Source: Eubacteriaceae bacterium Marseille-Q4139
GTDB taxonomy: Bacteria; Bacillota; Clostridia; Lachnospirales; Lachnospiraceae
Direction of reading: 5' to 3'
Length of the DNA: 64,000 nt
NCBI GenBank assembly: GCA_018223415.1
Contig: JAGTTQ010000001.1
Span: forward strand, 800,153-864,152
Shown here piece by piece: positions 16,015-23,732 of this stretch (its first letter is position 1; the number at the start of each line of letters is the position of its first letter). A program made the translations under genes and the position numbers. Below the pieces are notes generated by a model. That model was not told the origin of the DNA, did not search any database, and was given only the letters and a program-made list of their open reading frames with translations.

Positions 16015-18468
16015 CTACCATGCAAAGTATCCGCCGCTGCCTGCTTCCGGGTGGCTGTCCAGCAGCTCCGCTTCTCCGGTTTCCAGATCGAGTTTCATCA
16101 GCAGGCAGTCACTGCCCTTGTCTGCGCTGAAATAGATTTCCTGCGGTGTCACCATCTCGATATTGATCCGCCGAAGCGAGGAATCCTCATAGACTATGGT
16201 TTCTGTTTCATCTTCTTCGCCTGCAAAATAAATTCGGTCACCGTTCATTCCCTGCTGATAGTTGAGTTCTCCGCGGAAATACAGCCCATTCTGTGCATAA
16301 ACGACTGAAGCTGCCTTATGCTCTACAAAACGGTTAGCCGCCTCTAAATCAGCTCCGGAATCAGAATTTCCTGTCTCACCGGTATTCAGATCGACAAAGT
16401 TTTCCCCGGAAAACCCATAATAAAGCCGCCCATCCTGAATCATGAATGCTGTGCAGTTTGCATTGCCGGAGCCATACGGGCAGTCCGCCAGAAGTTTTTG
16501 GTCGCTGCCGTCAGGATTGCAGGAATAAATAGCGGAACTGATATCGCTGGTGCCAGTAGTTTTGCAGGCATAGTACAGACGATCCTCATAGAACGCAATT
16601 CCGCAGATATCGTCATAGGAAGCGGGCTCGACTGCAATATTGGCCAGGCCGGGCAGGCTGCCGCTGCTGTACCGCACATACGGCGTTCCCTGGTATTCGG
16701 CGATGTTGGAGGAGAAGACCGGCAGTTCCTTTATTTTCACATACTCCGGCGGAATCTTTTCCCGGTGTGCTCCGTCTGTTTCGCTGTATAAATTCTCCAT
16801 GTCCCCGTAGAGAAGCAGGCTCGAATCATACTGGGAAGTTTCCTCAAACCGTGTAATGCTGGTCTGGTTTTGGATCAGCTTGCCAGCCAGCGCATCCATG
16901 GTGATGGTTTCTCCGGCGTTCTGACGGATTTCCTCCTCACTTGCATCCGAATGCCCGGCAAGATACATGTTTTTCCATGCGGAGTAAAGGGAATCGTGAC
17001 TGTGGGCGGATGCCGCCATCATCAGAGAACCGATGGACCGAAGCTGGGCCACATCTTCGGCGCTATTAAGCGTTCCCATTTGAGCGACACGGACAATTTC
17101 ATCCCCATACTGCGCCCGCATCAGGACAGCCAAATCGTTCAGCCGCATGGCGGCAGACGCGTTATCCCCAGCAGCCTGGGCAGTTTTTGCCGCCGGAATA
17201 TATGCCTCTACAAAGGTGTGGGCCAGATCATAGGAGGAGAACACCAGCCCTGCCGGGGTCGTATCCAGAAATGTTCCGCCCAGGCTGGACAGCATGGTTT
17301 CCAACACTTCTTTTGTGACATTTCCTGCGTAATCTCCGTACTCCTTAGAAAGAGACCCGGCCACTTTGTTCAGATCCTTACAGTATTCGGCATACGTATC
17401 GTTTTTCACTTTGGACAGATATTCCAGCTGGTTCCGATAATTTTCTCCCCAGCTTTCGTACCGCCCCGCAGCAGCAATGGCCTTTGCCATCTTTGCCGCA
17501 AAACCAACCCCGGAAAAGGTTTTGGAAATCCCGTCCGGTATCTTGACATCCGACCAGGCTGTGACCGATTTGGTGAGCTTATCCGCCACGGAAACAGCCC
17601 CGCCGCCCAGGGACGAAATATCGCCAGCCATTCCGCTGATGTCACTGATAAATTTGCTGCTGTCATTCTGGGTTTTCTCCTGAAGGCTTCCCATGATGTT
17701 TTCACAGGGAACAGCCAGCGTCAGAAGGGCTTCCTCCATTTTCTGCCGCCCCCAGTAATCGTCCCCCACTATGGGAATCAGATATTCCGGGGCTACCTCA
17801 TCCGCAAAGGCCAGCAGCCCATATTTAAAGGAATTGCCCCATTTTTTTAACACCGTATCCCCCAGGATTTCCGCCGGGGAGGGCAGGGCCCCATCCATCT
17901 CCCAAAGGCCGCCCACCACGTTCCAAAGGGTTTCCGGCGGGTTATAGATATATACGCAGTCCTCCGCGCAGAGCCATTGGGCATTCAGAAGATAAAGGAT
18001 CTGCTCCAGAGGGATCACGGTTGTTTTCTCTTTTCCAAACCGAACGGACTGGACTTCCTGCAAGGTAAACTTCTCGTTCTGATAGAGTCTGCTGGCCGTT
18101 TCCCTTTTGATGGAAAGGCCAATGCCAATTTCCCCTGTGTTCGTATCCACCTGTACCACGTAATGATCCCGCCAGAACTCGAATTGTCCGTTTCCCCCAT
18201 CAACCAGCTCTGCGTCAGCCAGGGCAGCCGCTGTCTGGGGCGACACCAGGATCATGGTTTCATCGTATAGCGCCGCATCTGCCTTGTGGACGCCCTGTCC
18301 CTGAGTATAAACACAGAGTTCTCCCACAAGAGTTTCCGGTTTTCCCTGTCCATCAGCGGTTTCCTGGGCAAAAACAGGAGATACCGGCTGAGAAACCGCC
18401 ATTCCCGCAGCAAGCATCAGGCAGAGAAGCCGCTCCGGAATTTTTTGTTTCGGCTTTTGCTTTTTCAT
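16015..18468 (-). CDS. Large exported protein with C-terminal DUF5050-like propeller
   Basis: This protein of 817 residues has a signal peptide ending near PVFAQE. Next comes a domain with strand-rich elements resembling copper-amine-oxidase N-like domains (about 45-180; VIPLEQILYLLNAQW). A long helical middle region (about 200-530) follows. The C-terminal part (about 570-817) has repeats such as YYACKTTG.. and LYYGFSGENF, typical of DUF5050/propeller domains. I chose the ATG at 18468 because GAGG lies 10 nt upstream. In-frame ATGs at 18474 and 18486 are alternatives. It leads an operon with the lipoprotein at 15327. No enzyme motif was found. Confidence 0.7.
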   Translation of the reverse strand: MKKQKPKQKIPERLLCLMLAAGMAVSQPVSPVFAQETADGQGKPETLVGELCVYTQGQGVHKADAALYDETMILVSPQTAAALADAELVDGGNGQFEFWRDHYVVQVDTNTGEIGIGLSIKRETASRLYQNEKFTLQEVQSVRFGKEKTTVIPLEQILYLLNAQWLCAEDCVYIYNPPETLWNVVGGLWEMDGALPSPAEILGDTVLKKWGNSFKYGLLAFADEVAPEYLIPIVGDDYWGRQKMEEALLTLAVPCENIMGSLQEKTQNDSSKFISDISGMAGDISSLGGGAVSVADKLTKSVTAWSDVKIPDGISKTFSGVGFAAKMAKAIAAAGRYESWGENYRNQLEYLSKVKNDTYAEYCKDLNKVAGSLSKEYGDYAGNVTKEVLETMLSSLGGTFLDTTPAGLVFSSYDLAHTFVEAYIPAAKTAQAAGDNASAAMRLNDLAVLMRAQYGDEIVRVAQMGTLNSAEDVAQLRSIGSLMMAASAHSHDSLYSAWKNMYLAGHSDASEEEIRQNAGETITMDALAGKLIQNQTSITRFEETSQYDSSLLLYGDMENLYSETDGAHREKIPPEYVKIKELPVFSSNIAEYQGTPYVRYSSGSLPGLANIAVEPASYDDICGIAFYEDRLYYACKTTGTSDISSAIYSCNPDGSDQKLLADCPYGSGNANCTAFMIQDGRLYYGFSGENFVDLNTGETGNSDSGADLEAANRFVEHKAASVVYAQNGLYFRGELNYQQGMNGDRIYFAGEEDETETIVYEDSSLRRINIEMVTPQEIYFSADKGSDCLLMKLDLETGEAELLDSHPEAGSGGYFAW

Positions 18469-18567
18469 AATCATTTTTCCTCGCATTTTATTTTTCCTTT
18501 TTATGTAAATCGGCTGCATCGCAGGGGCAGGTTTTCGCCGCTGCTTAACGCCATGGAAACGCCAATT

Positions 18568-18616
18568 CGCATTGATAATAAGAATAATTATACATCTAAT
18601 AATGTGCTAAGGTCAA
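18568..18616 (-). promoter_or_regulatory. Promoter with 39-bp palindromic operator for the exported-protein operon
   Basis: On the minus strand, TTGACC (18616-18611), an 18-bp spacer and TATAAT (18592-18587) precede the gene at 18468. CACATTATT (18606-18598) and ATCAATGCG (18576-18568) form an imperfect inverted repeat spanning exactly 39 bp. It matches the layout and most bases of the operator at 14349-14387, including the trailing AATGCGAATT. Confidence 0.62.
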
Positions 18617-18639
18617 GTCTGCCATTACTGAAACGAATG

Positions 18640-18735
18640 GCAGCCGGTTGACGCACAGACTGTTCCAGGTGAAAATCCCCGCCTGCACCGGTGAAAGACC
18701 TGCAAGGGAAACCAATGCTTTCTGATCCGGCTTCT
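18640..18735 (+). other. Possible structured RNA or remnant, unassigned
   Basis: This gap segment has complementary ends (AGCCGG near 18645 and CCGGCT near 18727). Inside are two similar units, CAGGTGAAAATCCCCGCCTG and CCGGTGAAAGACCTGC, and a palindrome CACCGGTG. GGTGAAAATCC and AGACCTGC resemble pieces of cobalamin riboswitches, but the order and length do not fit a whole one. No gene reads from it on the plus strand. Polarity and identity are uncertain. Confidence 0.22.
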
Positions 18736-18744
18736 TTCTTCTAC

Positions 18745-18788
18745 TCAAAAGGCCCCCTGCCTGAAATCTTTCCAGACAGAGGGCCTTT
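18745..18788 (-). terminator. Terminator after the NAD(P)-binding protein gene
   Basis: On the minus strand AAAGGCCCTCTG pairs with CAGGGGGCCTTTT and ends in TTTTGAG. It starts about 11 bp past the stop at 18799. Confidence 0.72.
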
Positions 18789-18798
18789 CCCAATCTTT

Positions 18799-19431
18799 TT
18801 ATGCCTCTACAACCGAGATTCTCTCATGAATATGGTTCCCGTTTACGGCTTCATCCACCATAGCTGCCGCATAGTCTGCGTAGCTGATTACGCTCTCGCC
18901 CCGGGAATTTAACACCAGTTCCTCGCCGCCCAGAAGATAGCTTCCGATCTTCGCGCCGTCCGCCCGGAAATCTCCTGCCGGGCTCACATATGTCCATTTC
19001 ACATCATTCCTGGCGCGGAGCTCCTCCAGCGCCTTTCCCATATTGGAAGCCAGCGGTTTAAAAACATCGGGGAAGTCCGGGCCGTCCATGACCTGCACGG
19101 TGTGCTCCGGGTTTACATAAAGACTCCCGGCGCCGCCGACCACCAGAAGGCGCGTCTCGGTTCCGCTTAAGATGTCGCAGAGATGCTTTAAGGACGTGCT
19201 GTGCTGTGGGAGCGTCTCCGGCGTCCATGCGCCAAAAGCATCAATGACCGCGTCAAAGCCGGCAAGGTCTGCCGCCGTCAGCTCAAAAAGATCCTTCCGG
19301 ATGACTTTTTCTGCCGCGGAATGGTTCTCCCCCCGCACGACTGCCGTGACGTCGAGCCCTCTGTCCATGGCCTCCTTTACAATCAGCTTTCCTGCTTTTC
19401 CATTTGCACAAACAACTGTAATTTTCATCAT
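18799..19431 (-). CDS. NAD(P)H-binding atypical short-chain dehydrogenase-like protein
   Basis: This cytosolic protein of about 210 residues has an N-terminal Rossmann motif of the atypical kind (VVCANGKAGKLIVKEAMDRG). A central VIDAFGAW strand and LLVVGGAGSLYV follow. It belongs to the NmrA/YwnB-like NAD(P)-binding family, often reductases or redox sensors. GGAGGTAATC precedes two adjacent ATGs (19431 and 19428), and either may be used. It is transcribed divergently from an HxlR regulator, a common pairing for redox or electrophile responses. The substrate is unknown. Confidence 0.82.
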   Translation of the reverse strand: MMKITVVCANGKAGKLIVKEAMDRGLDVTAVVRGENHSAAEKVIRKDLFELTAADLAGFDAVIDAFGAWTPETLPQHSTSLKHLCDILSGTETRLLVVGGAGSLYVNPEHTVQVMDGPDFPDVFKPLASNMGKALEELRARNDVKWTYVSPAGDFRADGAKIGSYLLGGEELVLNSRGESVISYADYAAAMVDEAVNGNHIHERISVVEA

Positions 19432-19472
19432 GATTACCTCCATTTTTGATTTGTTTTTCGGTTTCTGAGCCT

Positions 19473-19538
19473 ATTATAGCTGTCCATGTTCCGCCTGTTA
19501 AGTACGCACAATATTGTGGCATAGTTACCGGCAGGTAA
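19473..19538 (-). promoter_or_regulatory. Promoter of the NAD(P)-binding gene with two palindromes
   Basis: TTAACA (19501-19496), a 17-bp spacer and a perfect TATAAT (19478-19473) face left. Just upstream are the palindromes CACAATATTGTG (19507-19518) and TTACC-GGCA-GGTAA (19525-19538). They are likely binding sites for the divergent HxlR regulator. Confidence 0.6.
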
Positions 19539-19554
19539 TCATGGAAGGTTTCTA

Positions 19555-19583
19555 TTGCCTTTTTCACTTGTTTCATGTAAAAT
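19555..19583 (+). promoter_or_regulatory. Promoter of the HxlR regulator gene
   Basis: TTGCCT (19555-19560), a 17-bp spacer and TAAAAT (19578-19583) face right. They lie 17 bp from the palindrome at 19525-19538, so one regulator site could serve both directions. Confidence 0.5.
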
Positions 19584-19667
19584 GGAGCTGTAAAGCCGAT
19601 ATGGAAAGCAGATATCTAATTTACTCTAAGTATCAAAAAGAAACTTTTATAAGAAATGAGGGGTTAC

Positions 19668-19988
19668 ATGGATAAAACATTGCCGGCCTGCCCGGTGGAG
19701 ACAACCCTGATGCTCATCAGCGACCGCTGGAAGGTGCTGATTATCCGGGATCTGCTGGACGGGACAAAGCGGTTCGGGGAGCTAAAGCGCTCCGTCGGAA
19801 ATGTGTCGCAGAAGGTGCTGACTGCCAACCTGCGTTCGATGGAGGACAGCGGCCTTCTCACAAGAAAGGTTTACGCAGAGGTTCCGCCGCGGGTGGAATA
19901 TACACTGACGGAGACGGGATACAGCTTAAAGCCGATTCTGGATGCCATGGTGGCGTGGGGGACGGAATATAAGAGAAAAAACGCATAA
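19668..19988 (+). CDS. HxlR-family transcriptional regulator
   Basis: This 106-residue winged-helix regulator has the HxlR pattern: an N-terminal cysteine (LPACPVE), SDRWKVLIIRDLLDGTKRFG, then the recognition segment ISQ-like VSQKVLTANLRSMEDSGLL and the wing RVEYTLTETGYSL. HxlR proteins act as dimers and often sense aldehydes or thiol stress through the N-terminal cysteine. The start at 19668 is set by GAGGGG four nt upstream. It is divergent from the NAD(P)-binding protein gene, its probable target. Confidence 0.9.
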   Translation: MDKTLPACPVETTLMLISDRWKVLIIRDLLDGTKRFGELKRSVGNVSQKVLTANLRSMEDSGLLTRKVYAEVPPRVEYTLTETGYSLKPILDAMVAWGTEYKRKNA

Positions 19989-20029
19989 AAAGTCCGAGGC
20001 AGATTTTTCCGGTCTGCTTCGGACTTTTC
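19986..20029. terminator. Bidirectional terminator after hxlR-type gene
   Basis: AAAAAGTCCGAGGCAG pairs with CTGCTTCGGACTTTT around a short loop, with U runs on both strands. It serves the convergent genes ending at 19988 and 20049. Confidence 0.78.
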
Positions 20030-20048
20030 TTCTGTACCATGTCATGCC

Positions 20049-21605
20049 TTAACCGGCTGTTTCTCCAATCGTGAACCAGAAGCTGCGCTCACAGCTTCCC
20101 CGGCCTTCCTCAGCCGACAGATCCACTGCCGTCTTTGAAATGGCGTAGGTTCCCGGCTCCAGCTTCCCGTACCGGCTCTCCCAGTTGACTTCCAGGCGCA
20201 CCGGCTCGCCGCGCCGCGGCGTCCAGGCAATATCCTCCCAGGCCGTATCGCTCACCGGCTCCAAATCTCTGACGCCTGTCTCATCGCAGATTTGGAGCTT
20301 GTAGTCTCCGCCAAAGGCTATGTCAAGATTTGTCTCGTTTTCTAAAATCAGAGTCATGCCGCCTAGCGTGATGTCATTCTCTTCTGCCCGTATGGAAACG
20401 CCTCCCGGAAGGCCAAAGTCTTCCTTTAAGCCGTTGACAGCAATGATTTTCAGGCCTCTGGAAGACCCGTTCCCCACCGGCACATCGGCAATCCACACGC
20501 GTCCGGTGGCTCCCATCATGATCCCCTGGTAATTGCAGAACATTTCCCGGCAGGTTTCCTCCTCCAGCTCCACAAAAAAGTATGGGTTCAGGCCGTTTTC
20601 CAGATCCAGTTTGAGGAAGTCCTCTTTTGTCCCGACCTCTGTCCCGTCAATCATTGCCGGAAAACGGATCTCCTCTGCCAGAGCATCCCACCGGCAGTCT
20701 AAAAAAAGCTGTTTTACCTTTTCGGCGTACTGTTCTGTTTCATTTTTAGAAAAGCCCGTGGCCAGGCTGTAATACGCCTCTTCTTCCGTTCCTGCCGCCT
20801 TCAGCTCGAACGAAAGGAAGTCTTCCGGCAAAGCCGCCGTTTCAGACAGAAGAACGAAACCGGCGTCATCTCCGACTTTTCCAAGCTCTGCGATGCCAGG
20901 CTTTTTTGCCGGCTCTGGCTTTTTAGGCGCCGGTTCTTTTTCCGAACCGGCCTTCGGCTCCGCTTTCAATGCTTTCGGGCCAGCCTCTTTTCCCGGCCCG
21001 GCCGGTTCCTTGGCCGCCTTGGGTCCGTCTGCTTTCTTCTCCGGCCCGGCCTTTGGCTCCGCTTTCTTCGGCCCGTCTTTTTCAGGCGCTTCTTTTAACG
21101 CTCTCGGCCCCGCCTCTCCGGCAGGCGTCTCCGTTTTTTCCTTCGGCCCCTCCGGCTTCGCGGCCGGCACAGGCTTTTCCTTTGGCTCTTTCGGCCCCTC
21201 TGGCTCCGCAGCCGGCACAGGCTTTTCCTTTGGCTCTTTCGGCCTCTCCGGCTCCGCAGCCGGCACAGGCTTCGGCGCTTCCTTCGCCGGCACCACCTTG
21301 GCTTCAGCCTCCCTGGGCCCGTCTGCCTTCTTTGGTTCGGCAGGTGCGGCTTCCCCGGCCTTTCTGCCGTCCCCGGCGTCTGTCTTTTGTTCCGCTTTGC
21401 CTTCCAAATCAAGCTCCACAGCCGGTTCTTTTTCTTCTTCTGCCAATTTCTCCTGCCCTGCGGCCGACGGCTCCTCCTTCGTTTCATTCCCGACGGCTCC
21501 CGCCTGCACGGCCTTGCTTTCCTCCGTCCCCGTCTTCGACGTACATCCAGAAACGATCATGGCGCACGCCGCAAGGGCACAGATCATCCTGACTGTTTTT
21601 TTCAT
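20049..21605 (-). CDS. Lipoprotein with long Pro/Ala/Lys/Glu repeat stalk and Ig-like C-terminal domain
   Basis: This 518-residue lipoprotein has the lipobox MIVSGCTS (cysteine at about residue 21). Residues about 50-240 are low-complexity and rich in Pro, Ala, Lys and Glu. They include near-identical units of the form PKEPKEKPVPAAEPE, then a looser run of GPK and KAEPK units. This stretch should form an extended, wall-spanning stalk. Residues 250-518 are ordered and end in an Ig-like domain (GKLEPGTYAISKTAVDL) of the kind common in Lachnospiraceae surface lipoproteins. The start at 21605 follows GGGAGG. The repeats could expand or contract. The ligand is unknown. Confidence 0.75.
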   Translation of the reverse strand: MKKTVRMICALAACAMIVSGCTSKTGTEESKAVQAGAVGNETKEEPSAAGQEKLAEEEKEPAVELDLEGKAEQKTDAGDGRKAGEAAPAEPKKADGPREAEAKVVPAKEAPKPVPAAEPERPKEPKEKPVPAAEPEGPKEPKEKPVPAAKPEGPKEKTETPAGEAGPRALKEAPEKDGPKKAEPKAGPEKKADGPKAAKEPAGPGKEAGPKALKAEPKAGSEKEPAPKKPEPAKKPGIAELGKVGDDAGFVLLSETAALPEDFLSFELKAAGTEEEAYYSLATGFSKNETEQYAEKVKQLFLDCRWDALAEEIRFPAMIDGTEVGTKEDFLKLDLENGLNPYFFVELEEETCREMFCNYQGIMMGATGRVWIADVPVGNGSSRGLKIIAVNGLKEDFGLPGGVSIRAEENDITLGGMTLILENETNLDIAFGGDYKLQICDETGVRDLEPVSDTAWEDIAWTPRRGEPVRLEVNWESRYGKLEPGTYAISKTAVDLSAEEGRGSCERSFWFTIGETAG

Positions 21606-21740
21606 TTTCTTTCCGCCTCCCGTGATCTGAAACTGCTATTTTCCGGTCATTTTCATTTTCTAGCTCTATGCTATCACGAAAGCATTTGAAAAGATACAGA
21701 AATATGCTTACATCTTTCTTACTATTCCGTTATGCCTCAT

Positions 21741-22769
21741 TTATGCCGCATTTCCCCGCCGGCTTCCCCCGCAGGCGGCCTCAAATTCCTTAAGCTTCTC
21801 CTTTGCGGCTGCGCTCAAATCCCGCGGAACCTGGATTTCCACCGACGCATACTGGTCGCCGCGCACGCCCGGCTGGTTCATGGAGACGATTCCCTTTCCG
21901 CGCAGCCGGATCTTCGTCCCCGACTGGGTGCCCGGCTTTATGGTTAATAGCACGCGTCCATACAGCGTATCGGCAGGCACCTCGCCGCCGAACACAGCCA
22001 TCGTAAAGGGCACGGAAACCGTCGTGTAAACATCCAGCCCGTCTCTTTGGTACCCCGGCTTCTCCTTTACGCACACCTTGAGCATCAGGCTTCCCGGCGC
22101 GCCGCCTCCAATCCCCGGCATTCCTTTTCCTTTTAACCGCAAGGTCTTCCCGTCCTCAATCCCCGCAGGAATCGTGACCTCCAGGGACTGACGCTTTCCG
22201 TCTGCCCCCTGGAAGGAGATCCGTTTTTTGCAGCCAAAGGCAGCTTCTTCAAAGCTCACCTCCACCTGCGCCGCCAGGTCATCTCCGTCCTGTGCAAAGG
22301 AACCGCCGTCAAAGCCGAAGCCGTTTCCGTAAAAATGCCGGCTGCCGGAATCCCCGAAGCCGCCGTAGAAGCTGCTGCCGAAGGAACCGCCGCGGGCACC
22401 CGTTTTCCCGAAGCCGCCGCCAAAAATATGGTTCAGGATGTCTTCCATGTCCTGACCGTTCCCGTCGAAGTGGAACTCCGTATAGCCGCCCGGGCCGCCG
22501 TAGGCGTTTCCTGCACTGTCGCCGGCCGCCGCACCTGTTCCGTCAAAGGCGGCATGGCCGAACCTGTCATAAAGCTTCCTCTTTTCCTCGTCGCTTAAAA
22601 CATCATAGGCTTCCGTCGCTTCCTTAAAGCGTTCCTCCGCCCGGGCGTCCCCTTTGTTGGAGTCCGGATGGTATTTTTTCGCCAGCTTCCTGTATGCTTT
22701 TTTAATCTCCGCCGCGCCGGCATCCCTGCTGACGCCGAGAACCTCGTAATAATCTCTCTTTGCTGCCAT
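21741..22769 (-). CDS. DnaJ-family co-chaperone, CbpA-type (no zinc finger)
   Basis: This Hsp40 of 342 residues stimulates DnaK ATPase and delivers unfolded substrate. The J domain has the HPD motif (KKYHPDSNKG, about residue 33). A Gly/Phe/Ser-rich region (about 75-150) and two DnaJ_C beta domains (VSVPFTMAVFGGEV) follow. The CXXCXGXG repeats of true DnaJ are missing, so it is a type II J protein. I start it at the ATG at 22769, behind AGAGGG. It has its own promoter with a perfect -35, and no CIRCE heat-shock operator is visible. Confidence 0.9.
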   Translation of the reverse strand: MAAKRDYYEVLGVSRDAGAAEIKKAYRKLAKKYHPDSNKGDARAEERFKEATEAYDVLSDEEKRKLYDRFGHAAFDGTGAAAGDSAGNAYGGPGGYTEFHFDGNGQDMEDILNHIFGGGFGKTGARGGSFGSSFYGGFGDSGSRHFYGNGFGFDGGSFAQDGDDLAAQVEVSFEEAAFGCKKRISFQGADGKRQSLEVTIPAGIEDGKTLRLKGKGMPGIGGGAPGSLMLKVCVKEKPGYQRDGLDVYTTVSVPFTMAVFGGEVPADTLYGRVLLTIKPGTQSGTKIRLRGKGIVSMNQPGVRGDQYASVEIQVPRDLSAAAKEKLKEFEAACGGSRRGNAA

Positions 22770-22855
22770 CACAGTCACCCTCTTTTATTTCCATAAGCCG
22801 CAGGCATTCCTGCGGCCGGATACAAGAATATATCTATTTTATTTGTTCTATATTA

Positions 22856-22884
22856 TATATAACATATAGTAATGTTCTTGTCAA
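22856..22884 (-). promoter_or_regulatory. Promoter of the DnaJ-family gene
   Basis: TTGACA (22884-22879), a 17-bp spacer and TATATA (22861-22856) face left in a very AT-rich stretch. A TATAAT overlaps a few bases further on. Confidence 0.6.
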
Positions 22885-22908
22885 GCCCGAGAATCCTTCT
22901 TCGCCTTC

Positions 22909-22938
22909 TTGACCGGAATTCCGTTCAAATACTATAAT
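22909..22938 (+). promoter_or_regulatory. Promoter of the AadA-like gene
   Basis: TTGACC (22909-22914), an 18-bp spacer and TATAAT (22933-22938) face right, 35 bp before the ATG at 22974. Confidence 0.65.
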
Positions 22939-22973
22939 AAATGGAAATAACAGGGATTTGTGAGGGATGTGAC

Positions 22974-23732
22974 ATGGAATTTCAGGATGTGACCGACGAT
23001 TTGATTACACTGTGCCGGACTGTCCTCGGGACAGCGCTCACCGGTGTCTATCTCCACGGCTCCATGGCCATGGGCTGTTTTCACGCGGGACAAAGCGATC
23101 TGGATCTTCTGGCCGTCACAGAGACTTCCCTCTCTGACAGTCAGAAGCGCCGTCTCATGGAGGAAATTGTGGCCTTAAACGGCCGCGGCCCGGCAAAGGG
23201 GCTGGAAATCAGCTTTTTAAAACGGGAATTCTGCCTTCCCTTCGTCTATCCGACGCCCTTTGAGCTCCATTTTTCCCCAATGCACCTGTCATGGTTCCAA
23301 AGGGATCCGGAGGACTATATCCGCAGGATGAACGGCACAGACAGGGACCTGGCGGCTCACGTCATGATTTTGAACCACTTTGGGCTTGCTTTATACGGCG
23401 CGGAAATTGCCGGTGTTTTCGGCCAGGTTCCAAAGGAGGCCTATCTCGACAGCATCTGGCATGACATCCAGACGGCCAGGGAAGACGTGCTGCGGGAGCC
23501 CGTCTACGTGATTTTAAATCTCTGCCGGGTATCGGCGTATCTTTCGGAAGGCCTGGTGCTCTCCAAGGAGGCCGGCGGCCGGTGGGGCCTTTCCCATCTT
23601 CCGCAGGCCTATGCCCCGCTGATTTTTCAGGCACTTTCCCGGTACGGCTCACAAACGCCCGTCCCCATCGACATGGAGACGGCTCAGATTTTCGCCGATG
23701 CCATGCTCAGGGAAATTTCCGCCTGCCTCTAG
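22974..23732 (+). CDS. AadA-like nucleotidyltransferase (aminoglycoside adenylyltransferase family)
   Basis: This cytosolic protein of 252 residues has the N-terminal nucleotidyltransferase motif GSMAMGCFHAGQSDLDLLAV, with the metal-binding SDLD. Its C-terminal helical domain resembles AadA/ANT(9) enzymes (VYVILNLCRVSAYLSEG.. SKEAGGRWGL). Family members transfer AMP to streptomycin or spectinomycin. Chromosomal relatives often have unknown substrates, so a resistance phenotype cannot be read from the sequence. The ATG at 22974 is chosen because GAGGG lies 7 nt upstream. Its stop overlaps the convergent stop of the EamA gene in a CTAG. Confidence 0.82.
   Translation: MEFQDVTDDLITLCRTVLGTALTGVYLHGSMAMGCFHAGQSDLDLLAVTETSLSDSQKRRLMEEIVALNGRGPAKGLEISFLKREFCLPFVYPTPFELHFSPMHLSWFQRDPEDYIRRMNGTDRDLAAHVMILNHFGLALYGAEIAGVFGQVPKEAYLDSIWHDIQTAREDVLREPVYVILNLCRVSAYLSEGLVLSKEAGGRWGLSHLPQAYAPLIFQALSRYGSQTPVPIDMETAQIFADAMLREISACL

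Noticed and set aside
18640..18735. Cobalamin riboswitch
   Set aside because: GGTGAAAATCC and AGACCTGC are present, but the core between them and the required length are missing, and no downstream gene is positioned for it.
18596..18793. 65-codon minus-strand ORF
   Set aside because: It runs through a terminator, the possible RNA segment and the -35 region of a promoter, without a ribosome-binding site.
20893..21630. Long plus-strand ORF of 245 codons
   Set aside because: It is the antisense of the repeat-rich lipoprotein gene. Its Gly/Pro/Ser repeats mirror that low-complexity coding strand, and it has no ribosome-binding site.
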